DNA of 13,671 bases. It comes from Cellvibrionaceae bacterium. Lineage in GTDB: Bacteria > Pseudomonadota > Gammaproteobacteria > Pseudomonadales > Cellvibrionaceae. Location of the stretch: NCBI GenBank assembly GCA_021151525.1, contig JAGKXD010000104.1, positions 1-13,671 of the forward strand. The letters run 5' to 3'. Numbering within the stretch: position 1 is the first letter of the stretch; every line of letters starts with the position of its first letter. The notes beneath the pieces are model-generated. The model was not told the DNA's origin. It worked only from the letters and a program-made list of their open reading frames with translations, and ran no database searches. Made by a program: the position numbers and the translations under genes. Positions 7,164-13,025 of the stretch are shown piece after piece.

Positions 7164-8459
7164 ATGGCGATTACCGATTTTCGTTCATTACTCGATAACG
7201 AATCCTCTGAAGAATCTCTTGTGCCGGTAACTTTAACCGGTCATGAACTTCAGGAACTCGTAAACCCACTTTCTTGCGAAGAATTTGCAAATTCCCATTT
7301 CGCACGCACTTCATTGAGCCTGAAGGGAAACGCCAACAAATTCGATCATATTTTCAATTGGAAAAAGCTGAGCCAAGCCCTTGCAAGAGGGCAAAATATT
7401 TTAGACAAACGCTACAACATAAAAGCATCTTTCACTGGAGGGGAAGACTCCGGCAACTCGCGACAAATGATTGATGCAGATCACACTCAGGTTGCTGAGC
7501 TGCTGAATAAAGGCGCGACTATTTGTATCACCAATATCCACATGGCAGATCCGTTTTTAGCAAAATGGGCTCAGGCAATTCGCACACAACTTAATTTTAC
7601 CGGAACCGTAGGCATAAATTGTTATGTATCACCGGATGGCTCCGGATTGCCAATGCACTACGATAAAAGAGTTGCCACCACGCTGCAGATTGCAGGAAAA
7701 AAACGTTGGAAATTTTCCATAGAGCCCGCAAAAGCATGGCCCGATAGCAATGAAGTTTATATAGAGGGCGAAACAACAGAAGACGTTGGAAAATTGCCTC
7801 CCAATATGGAGTTTCGCGAAGTTGAGTTACATCCTGGCGACCTGCTATGCCTGCCTGCCGGTGCTTGGCACTCCGCGCGCGGTATCGGCTTTTCATTGGC
7901 GCTGAATCTTTATTTCTCCCCCAGAAATCTCTTTGATCAATTTATTCCTTTGCTTCATAACTTTGCGGCATCTAATGGAAATTGGCGCGGCGGCCCGCCC
8001 GCCACAACCGAAAAAGCACAAGGCGTTATGCCACCAACAGTTGCAGCATACATGCGTGAACGCCTTGATGAGTTTCATCAGAAAGCGCTCGAAATTATCA
8101 ATAATGCGGATGTACTGGCCGACTCTTGGTTGGATTCATTGGTACACGCTCCTTATACTGGATGGCAAGCTGATCCATTACTGCCAATACCGGAAGTAGC
8201 AATGGATCAACAATTTTATGTTCTAAATGCATCCTTACGCTTTATTGAAATACAGGACAAATTAGTGGTTCCCTGCGATCAGGGTGTACTTAAATTCCCA
8301 ATCAGCTTCGGTCCAATTCTTCAAAAGCTATCGTGCAATCTAGAGAACTTTACGATTCCTGAAGTAGTTTCATGGCGGCAAGATGCCAGCAGCACCCCAA
8401 ATGAGATCATGAATTACTTGAAAGTTTTATATACAAACGGAATCCTTAAGAAGGTGTAA
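7164..8459 (+). CDS. JmjC oxygenase of the ribosomal-oxygenase (MINA/NO66/YcfD) type
   Basis: A 431-residue JmjC protein (PF08007/cupin-4 type). Relatives such as E. coli YcfD and human MINA53/NO66 hydroxylate Arg or His in ribosomal proteins. The iron triad is H165-Y-D167 in GSGLPMHYDKRVATTLQ (159-175) and H236 in HPGDLLCLPAGAWHSA (223-238); AGKKRWKF (177-184) is the strand after the HxD motif. The part from about 300 to 431 fits the dimerisation/winged-helix region of this family, with LSCNLENFTIPEVVSW near 395-410. It is clearly different from the FIH-like gene upstream, so the pair is not a recent duplication. A 52-nt A-rich spacer without a good ribosome site precedes the ATG. The next gene starts 5 nt after its stop. 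Substrate unknown: a ribosomal protein, the receptor or a peptide are all possible. Confidence 0.9.
   Translation: MAITDFRSLLDNESSEESLVPVTLTGHELQELVNPLSCEEFANSHFARTSLSLKGNANKFDHIFNWKKLSQALARGQNILDKRYNIKASFTGGEDSGNSRQMIDADHTQVAELLNKGATICITNIHMADPFLAKWAQAIRTQLNFTGTVGINCYVSPDGSGLPMHYDKRVATTLQIAGKKRWKFSIEPAKAWPDSNEVYIEGETTEDVGKLPPNMEFREVELHPGDLLCLPAGAWHSARGIGFSLALNLYFSPRNLFDQFIPLLHNFAASNGNWRGGPPATTEKAQGVMPPTVAAYMRERLDEFHQKALEIINNADVLADSWLDSLVHAPYTGWQADPLLPIPEVAMDQQFYVLNASLRFIEIQDKLVVPCDQGVLKFPISFGPILQKLSCNLENFTIPEVVSWRQDASSTPNEIMNYLKVLYTNGILKKV
8451..8456 (+). promoter_or_regulatory. Ribosome site that decides a GTG start
   Basis: AAGGTG, at the very end of the JmjC gene, lies 8 nt before GTG 8465 and supports that non-ATG start of the DUF6445-like gene. 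Confidence 0.6.
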
Positions 8460-8464
8460 TTTAA

Positions 8465-9196
8465 GTGAACCAAACCAAGCATGATTCTTTAAGGCCACAA
8501 TTGCACCCAGATCTGTCATACAAGTTTTTTCATGTGGGCATAGAAAGTACCCCATTGCTTGTTATAGATAACTTTATTCAAGATGCGCATTTATTAGTAG
8601 ATTTTTGTGTAGCTAATATTAATTTTAATAAAGTTGATAATTTTTATCCTGGCTTACGCATGGACGCGCCCCCAATGTATATCCACTCGCTTAATAAATA
8701 TTTGGCGGAACTCTTGGATAATATATTCGGGTTGCCACAACATAAATTAGCCGGAGGGAAATCACTCTATTCCATGGTAGTAACGCCGCCGGATCAATTA
8801 GAGATAAACCAATGTCTTCCGCATATTGATTCATATTTAAGCGGTGATCTTGCTTGCGTTCATTATCTTTGCGCAAAAGAAAAGGGGGGGACTTCACTCT
8901 ATCGCCACAAAAAAACCGGTTATGAAAAAATTACTCGCGAAACAATTGAACACTACAAACAATCCGTAGTTGATGAAGGCGCACTGAACTTTGAAACAAA
9001 AGCTTACATGAACGGCTCGAATAATTACTTTGAAGAAATTGCACATGTGGATGCTCAATTTAATCGAATGGTAGTTTACCCTTCCAATATTTTGCATTCC
9101 GGCAACATTTCCAAAGATTTTAATTTTGATCCAGACCCAACCAAAGGGCGGTTAACACTCAACTCATTTATTTACAGCAAAAGAGACCCACTCTAA
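8465..9196 (+). CDS. DUF6445-like protein, putative Fe(II)/2-oxoglutarate oxygenase
   Basis: A 243-residue protein resembling the DUF6445 family. It begins with a double-stranded-helix-like 'PLLVIDNFIQDAHLL' (30-44), common at the start of prolyl-hydroxylase-type folds. Candidate metal ligands are H120-I-D122 (QCLPHIDSYL, 116-125) and H211 (SNILHSGNI, 207-215), and R229 in KGRLTLNSF (227-235) stands where a 2-oxoglutarate-binding arginine would be expected, 18 residues after the distal His. The HxD...H...R order and spacing are seen; enzymatic activity is inferred. It starts with GTG 5 nt after the preceding stop, so it belongs to the same transcript. No signal peptide. It is the last gene of the cluster; the next gene has its own -10 box, and no clear terminator separates them. 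Confidence 0.75.
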   Translation: MNQTKHDSLRPQLHPDLSYKFFHVGIESTPLLVIDNFIQDAHLLVDFCVANINFNKVDNFYPGLRMDAPPMYIHSLNKYLAELLDNIFGLPQHKLAGGKSLYSMVVTPPDQLEINQCLPHIDSYLSGDLACVHYLCAKEKGGTSLYRHKKTGYEKITRETIEHYKQSVVDEGALNFETKAYMNGSNNYFEEIAHVDAQFNRMVVYPSNILHSGNISKDFNFDPDPTKGRLTLNSFIYSKRDPL

Positions 9197-9230
9197 TCAC
9201 AGGTTTCAGTTAAGACTTCTGCGCTACCAA

Positions 9231-9262
9231 CCGCTATAATCGCGCCCGCAAAAAAATAGCGG
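9231..9262 (+). promoter_or_regulatory. Promoter -10 and inverted repeat ahead of the DUF481-like gene
   Basis: A perfect TATAAT (9235-9240) has a poor -35 (TTAAGA at 9210-9215, 19-nt spacer). CCGCTAT (9231-9237) and ATAGCGG (9256-9262) form a 7-bp inverted repeat that covers part of the -10 box and the ribosome site (GGGGA, 9261-9265). A repressor could bind here, but no repressor is assigned. Confidence 0.4.
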
Positions 9263-9271
9263 GGATTCAGC

Positions 9272-10051
9272 ATGAACAAATTTTTTACCGTCTGTGTTCT
9301 ATTCGCAGCGGCACTTCCAGCCTGGGCGATTTCCAACATCGAAAACGAACGCCCCAACCTACCCGAGCCCGGCTTGTCCGGCGCGCTTAAAATTGGTTTG
9401 CATGGAAAAACCGGCAACCAAGAAGAATCATCTAATGGCGGTGGCGCGAAAATTATTTATCGCGCAGATGATGATATTTTTATGGTGTTGGTAGATCGCG
9501 AATACGGCACCAAGCACAACATCAAAACCACCGATAACAGCTTTGCTCACACACGTTGGACTCACTTACTTAATGACAAATGGGCAGTGGAAGGCTTCGC
9601 ACAATGGGAAGAGGATCAGTTTGATAACCTCACCTCGCGCGTATTGGCGGGCGGCGGCGCTCGCTATTTAGTAGCGCAACAAAAAGATGTCTATTCCTTT
9701 GCACTGGGTTTGGGTGCGTTTCGCGAAGTCGAAAAGCAGAATCTAGTTTCCTATCAAGAAACCAACCGCCTGTGGCGACTGAATACCTATTACAGCTACA
9801 AGTATCAACTGAACGATCAAGTCACGCTGGTCAACACCACTTATGCTCAACCCAGTACCAGTGATTTTGGGGATTTCCGCGTATTGTTCGATTTGGGGCT
9901 GAATGTGAAACTTACCAATAGTTTGCATCTTAAGCTCAGTTACAAACTTACTTACGATAGCGACCCAGCGCAAAATCTTTTGATCACACCGCCTATCGAC
10001 AATTACAAAACCAATACTCAGTACGAAACCTCGCTGTCGTATAATTTTTAA
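9272..10051 (+). CDS. DUF481-like outer-membrane beta-barrel protein
   Basis: A 259-residue secreted protein resembling the DUF481 (YdiY-like) family. Residues 1-19 are a classic signal peptide ending PAWA before ISNIENE. The mature part opens with a PEPGLSGALKIGLHGKTGN-type strand (31-49) and has alternating aromatic strands; the chain closes with TSLSYNF, the Phe-terminated barrel sorting signal. The ribosome site GGGGA lies 6 nt before the ATG. Function of the family is not established; it may form a small outer-membrane barrel. It follows the oxygenase cluster after 75 nt with its own -10 box, so a functional link is uncertain. Confidence 0.8.
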   Translation: MNKFFTVCVLFAAALPAWAISNIENERPNLPEPGLSGALKIGLHGKTGNQEESSNGGGAKIIYRADDDIFMVLVDREYGTKHNIKTTDNSFAHTRWTHLLNDKWAVEGFAQWEEDQFDNLTSRVLAGGGARYLVAQQKDVYSFALGLGAFREVEKQNLVSYQETNRLWRLNTYYSYKYQLNDQVTLVNTTYAQPSTSDFGDFRVLFDLGLNVKLTNSLHLKLSYKLTYDSDPAQNLLITPPIDNYKTNTQYETSLSYNF

Positions 10052-10114
10052 CAAGGCAGATTTACGGCAGGGGAGCGGCAATCAATCTCTGTTAAGTGCT
10101 TGATTTTACTCAAC

Positions 10115-10155
10115 TGTCGTAAAGCCTATGGGCAAAAGTCGGAAAGATGTCGTAA
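10115..10155. repeat. Direct repeats upstream of the XRE regulator
   Basis: TGTCGTAA occurs at 10115-10122 and 10148-10155, 33 nt apart (about three helical turns) on the same face of DNA, 56-96 nt before the ATG of a DNA-binding regulator. This is a plausible autoregulatory operator, but could be chance. Confidence 0.3.
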
Positions 10156-10198
10156 CCTTATTTACCCAGTCACCCCTAATATTGGCTCTGCAACAGTT

Positions 10199-10204
10199 AA
10201 GGTG
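10199..10204 (+). promoter_or_regulatory. Ribosome site that decides the XRE regulator start
   Basis: AAGGTG lies 6 nt before ATG 10211, and so favours this start over an upstream TTG at 10100 or the GTG at 10202. Confidence 0.65.
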
Positions 10205-10210
10205 TTTCAC

Positions 10211-10690
10211 ATGATAGTACGCAGGCTCCGCCTAGAACGCGGTTGGTCACAAGAGCAGTTAGCGCAAATGACCGGATTGAATATTCGCACCATCCAGCGA
10301 ATTGAAGGTGGCCAGAAAGCGGGACTGGAATCATTGAAAGCCTTGGCCGCGGTTTTTGAAGTTGAACTTTCAGAACTTAATTCCCAGCAGGAGCCAGTCA
10401 TGAGCGAAGCATCAATCATCCCTACCGAACCCCATGCGACATCAAGCACACAGGCAGATACCGCCCCCGATGCCTCTAGCTACAACGCTCGTTACCAGCG
10501 CGCAAAAATCCTGATTCTGGGCGCGCGCTTTGCGCTGATCATTTGCCTTATGTTCGGCATTAATCTAGCGACCAGCCCCAATCACATTTGGGCTTGGTGG
10601 CCAGCACTGGGGTTATGTATCGCCTTCACCTTCAAATGTGTCGATAAACTGATTATCGACCGCTTGAAAAGTCAGATGGATTCAAAATAA
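10211..10690 (+). CDS. XRE-family HTH regulator fused to a 2TM membrane domain
   Basis: A 159-residue protein. Residues 1-56 form a Cro/C1-type helix-turn-helix (RRLRLERGWSQEQLAQMTGL and RTIQRIEGG within 4-34). Residues 57-90 are a Ser/Thr/Pro/Ala-rich linker. Residues 92-147 form a 2TM domain with two hydrophobic helices (about 99-119 and 126-145), including NLATSPNHIWAWWPALGL. It is therefore predicted to be a membrane-tethered DNA-binding regulator. A longer reading from TTG 10100 adds 37 residues that do not look conserved, and the AAGGTG ribosome site supports the ATG. Direct repeats upstream may be its own operator. What it controls is unknown; neighbours are the DUF481-like gene and, convergently, the AraC-type gene. 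Confidence 0.85.
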   Translation: MIVRRLRLERGWSQEQLAQMTGLNIRTIQRIEGGQKAGLESLKALAAVFEVELSELNSQQEPVMSEASIIPTEPHATSSTQADTAPDASSYNARYQRAKILILGARFALIICLMFGINLATSPNHIWAWWPALGLCIAFTFKCVDKLIIDRLKSQMDSK

Positions 10691-10711
10691 TCGGATTGAT
10701 GGTGGCTGACG

Positions 10712-11449
10712 CTAACTTGCGTCAGCCGCTGTGGAGCCTTGCAGGTATTGCGCCGGCGAAACTCCGATAATCTGCTTAAACACCGAAATAAACGCACTCA
10801 AACTATCGTAGCCCACACTCATGGCCACATCGGTCACTGAGGTGCCTGAATTTAATAGTTTGATCGCTTGAATAACACGAGCGCGCTGCCGCCACGCCAC
10901 TAATGACATGCCAGTTTCAGCGCGGAATTTGCGAATCAAGGTGCGCTGAGCAAGATTGACTGTAGCCGCCCATTGCTCAAGGCTGCGCGAATCGGCGGGG
11001 TTCTCCACCATTAGCTGCGTCAACTCACGCAGGCGCTCATCCTGCGGCACGGGAAGGTGTAGATCATCATATTCAGCATTCACGATTTCGTCTTTAAGCA
11101 CCGCCCAGAGGCGATATAACTGCTCCGACTCGTTGGCACAGCTCGACATCTTGTCCAGCAATGCATCAATCAACGGATTGGTTTTTATGATGGAAACTTC
11201 CTTCGGCAACTCAACGCAAACCTCTTCGCTTGCAAGAATCACAATCCCCTCAATGTCACCACGAGAACGCACACCATGGGCTGTTTTGGGTGGTACCCAA
11301 CAGGGATGTTGTGGCGTCATCAACCACTCGCCGACATCGGTAATGTAAACCGCCGTTCCGCGCAGCAACATAAAGAATTGCCCTTCTTCGTGGCAATGCA
11401 GTCCCATGCTGTAATCCTGTTTATGCGTAAATCGCCCACTGCCTAGCAT
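10712..11449 (-). CDS. AraC-family transcriptional regulator with cupin sensor domain
   Basis: A 245-residue regulator. The N-terminal half is a cupin-like sensor (HCHEEGQFFMLLRGTAVYIT near 18-37, a PQHPCWVPPKTAHGV segment near 46-60). The C-terminal half holds the two AraC helix-turn-helix motifs, RSLEQWAATVNLAQRTLIRKF and the second with TSVTDVAMSVGYDSLSAFISVFKQIIGVSPAQYL. I chose ATG 11449 because GAGG lies 8 nt before it and a promoter is seen at 11524-11551; a TTG at 11515 would add 22 residues but would be almost leaderless. It is divergent from the DUF1579-like gene, the usual arrangement for a regulator and its target. The 3' end is convergent with the XRE regulator, 21 nt apart. Ligand unknown. 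Confidence 0.88.
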   Translation of the reverse strand: MLGSGRFTHKQDYSMGLHCHEEGQFFMLLRGTAVYITDVGEWLMTPQHPCWVPPKTAHGVRSRGDIEGIVILASEEVCVELPKEVSIIKTNPLIDALLDKMSSCANESEQLYRLWAVLKDEIVNAEYDDLHLPVPQDERLRELTQLMVENPADSRSLEQWAATVNLAQRTLIRKFRAETGMSLVAWRQRARVIQAIKLLNSGTSVTDVAMSVGYDSLSAFISVFKQIIGVSPAQYLQGSTAADAS

Positions 11450-11523
11450 GACATTTGCCTCGAAGTTTTGGCTGAATATAGCATCAAAATAGGCCAAGTT
11501 GCGATAGCAGGCCAATCGAATGA

Positions 11524-11551
11524 TTTATATACTGGCTTTCGTTTTAAGCAA
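11524..11551 (-). promoter_or_regulatory. Putative promoter of the AraC-type regulator
   Basis: On the minus strand TTGCTT (11551-11546) is followed by a 16-nt spacer and TATAAA (11529-11524). A transcript would start near 11517, upstream of the ribosome site at 11461-11458 and ATG at 11449. Confidence 0.45.
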
Positions 11552-11570
11552 AAAGCATTTCCGAGCATTT

Positions 11571-12041
11571 ATGACACATCCAGATTCACATCCAAACGCA
11601 TTCAAACTCTCGCTGTTTATCGGCCAATGGGCAGGCACAGGCGAGGTCTTCGCCAACCCCTGGGGGCCAGCAGGCACCTGCGAAAGCCTCTGGCAATTCG
11701 GTTTTGATAACAGCGGGCTAAACCTCATTCACGACTACCACGAAACACGCAGCAACGGTTTTAACTTCAATGGTCACGGTGTATTTAACATCGATCCAGA
11801 AAACAAAGAGGTGGTTTGGTTTTGGTTCGACAACGTCGGTTTTCCGCCCCTAAACCCAGCACGCGGCAATTGGGATACTGACAAACTTATTCTCACCAAA
11901 AAAACGCCACGCGGGATAGGCCGCTCAACATTTGTGTTTAAACATAAACACTTCGATTATGTGATAGAGGCAAAATTAAACGGAGAGGAAAATTTTCTAC
12001 CGGTAATGCGGGGAGAATTTAATAAAATTCCTTGCAGATAA
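11571..12041 (+). CDS. DUF1579-like lipocalin-type protein
   Basis: A 156-residue protein with the look of the DUF1579/calycin group: LSLFIGQWAGTGEVFANPWG near 13-32, then alternating beta strands with aromatic residues (ESLWQFGFD, NGHGVFNIDPENKEVVWFWF, STFVFKHKHFDYVIEAKL). Such folds make a small cup that may bind a lipophilic ligand, but no function is established. No signal peptide, probably cytoplasmic. Translation could begin at ATG 11520 (17 extra residues) or ATG 11571; the shorter form begins right before the conserved part, though its ribosome site is weak. It is divergent from the AraC-type gene and may be its target. It converges with the PilZ gene 39 nt downstream. Confidence 0.7.
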   Translation: MTHPDSHPNAFKLSLFIGQWAGTGEVFANPWGPAGTCESLWQFGFDNSGLNLIHDYHETRSNGFNFNGHGVFNIDPENKEVVWFWFDNVGFPPLNPARGNWDTDKLILTKKTPRGIGRSTFVFKHKHFDYVIEAKLNGEENFLPVMRGEFNKIPCR

Positions 12042-12080
12042 ATCCAATAACTCAGCATAAACAGCACAACTTAAGCCGAA

Positions 12081-12494
12081 TCACGCATCAGTTTCACCGA
12101 AGCCCGCCGCAAATCGTTCAATCCATTCATGTGCGGCCTCTTCAGCCGTTAGCCTGCGCCCAACTTCCGCTAATTGCTGACGATATTCTTCAATTTGGCA
12201 AACCTGTTCCACCATACGCACGCGAAAATATTCATCGTCACTGGCAAAGCGAACCCCCACTTCAAAACCCTCCGGCTGCTGGCTGCGCCGCCACACAATA
12301 ACCCCCTCCCCCTGATAATCAGGATTAACACAGGGAATCATTAAATCAACAACAGATCCCACCTTTACCGGAAGTTTGGTTACAAAACTCAAACCACCAG
12401 CACTTAAATTATTCACCACGACATTCGCACTGCCCTGCGCGCCGGAGGAAACATGAATAGGAATAGAGGTAGGATGACGAATATAGTTGCGCAT
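12081..12494 (-). CDS. PilZ-domain protein, probable c-di-GMP receptor
   Basis: A 137-residue protein. The PilZ c-di-GMP-binding signature is visible: R2-N-Y-I-R6 as the RxxxR motif at the extreme N terminus and N29-L-S31-A-G-G34 as the (D/N)xSxxG motif, followed by beta strands (VVDLMIPC, GEGVIVWRR, FEVGVRF). Residues 96-137 form a charged helical tail (EEYRQQLAEVGRRL...). The ATG has GAGGG 8 nt upstream on the minus strand. Asn replaces the more common Asp in the second motif, which is an accepted variant. Likely a cytoplasmic single-domain responder linking c-di-GMP to motility or surface polysaccharide; the partner is not visible. Confidence 0.92.
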   Translation of the reverse strand: MRNYIRHPTSIPIHVSSGAQGSANVVVNNLSAGGLSFVTKLPVKVGSVVDLMIPCVNPDYQGEGVIVWRRSQQPEGFEVGVRFASDDEYFRVRMVEQVCQIEEYRQQLAEVGRRLTAEEAAHEWIERFAAGFGETDA

Positions 12495-12725
12495 GGCGTG
12501 CCCTCACCGCAAAGCTTGGCTTTTTACTTAAGCCTTATGTGTCCATTTAGAATTTTAAACGCAGATAGAAAATTCGCTTCGAATGCTTTGCAATCAAAAT
12601 GCAAATTTATTAGAACTGAATAAACTAAAAATAGAGCTGCTATTCGGATGACGAATAGTGCCGAAACTCCATTGGGTTACTAAGCCACACAAACAGCGAC
12701 CTCAAAGGCTCGCCATGTAAAGCAA
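12495..12725. other. Non-coding gap with small inverted repeats
   Basis: Upstream of the PilZ gene there is no convincing gene. Two inverted repeats are seen: GAATTTT (12550-12556) with AAAATTC (12569-12575), and CTATTCG (12640-12646) with CGAATAG (12652-12658) around a 5-nt loop. They may be regulatory or chance; no terminator-like T tract follows either. Confidence 0.4.
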
Positions 12726-12729
12726 TCAG

Positions 12730-13025
12730 TTAGCCATTCTGGATTGTTTTAGCGATATTGTTGGCAACCGATAGGCAGACTCATAATCCTGCGCACCGAT
12801 TGCCGTAGCCAGCAACACAAATTCCGATTCAACCTGAATTGCCTTTTTTAATTTTCTTAAGTTCATTAAAAAAAGTGCGCTGAAATTTTTTGTGGTGACA
12901 ATAATTTAGTTAAGCGAATCTACAGAATTTTCAACAATAAAAGTAACACCAATCGCCGACAATTCAGCTATTTCACTATTCGCACTTGAACATGCAATTA
13001 TTTCTCCTTTGCAGTGTGTCCATGA
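12730..13025 (-). pseudogene. Possible relic of a broken coding sequence
   Basis: The minus strand carries coding-looking stretches that are interrupted. Directly after the TGA of the beta-propeller gene, the same frame runs 39 codons to TAA 12908-12906 (includes CKGEIIACSSANSEIAELSA). It then continues in the same frame to TGA 12728-12726, covering MNLRKLKKAIQVESEFVLLA from ATG 12866 and ATAIGAQDYESAYR. A one-base shift near 12760 would give VANNIAKTIQNG and stop at 12732-12730. The family is not recognised and the composition is only suggestive. An intact 46-residue frame (12726-12866, minus) is an alternative reading, but has no ribosome site. Confidence 0.3.

Noticed and set aside
7597..7896. 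Minus-strand frame inside the second JmjC gene
   Set aside because: Antisense shadow over the HxD region of a conserved enzyme.
4580..8459. The two JmjC genes as a recent tandem duplication
   Set aside because: Length, flanking motifs and subfamily differ (FIH-like versus MINA/NO66/YcfD type), so they were recruited independently.
10100..10210. N-terminal extension of the XRE regulator from TTG 10100
   Set aside because: The 37 extra residues are not HTH-like, cover the direct repeats, and AAGGTG sits at the right distance from ATG 10211.
10956..11348. 130-codon plus-strand frame inside the AraC-type gene
   Set aside because: Antisense shadow of a clear AraC domain; Ser/Arg-rich with no recognisable motif.
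11450..11515. N-terminal extension of the AraC-type regulator from TTG 11515
   Set aside because: It would begin almost at the predicted transcript start, while ATG 11449 has GAGG 8 nt upstream.
12032..12301. 89-codon plus-strand frame over the PilZ gene
   Set aside because: It lies opposite a well-supported PilZ domain and its peptide is low-complexity His/Gln/Pro-rich.
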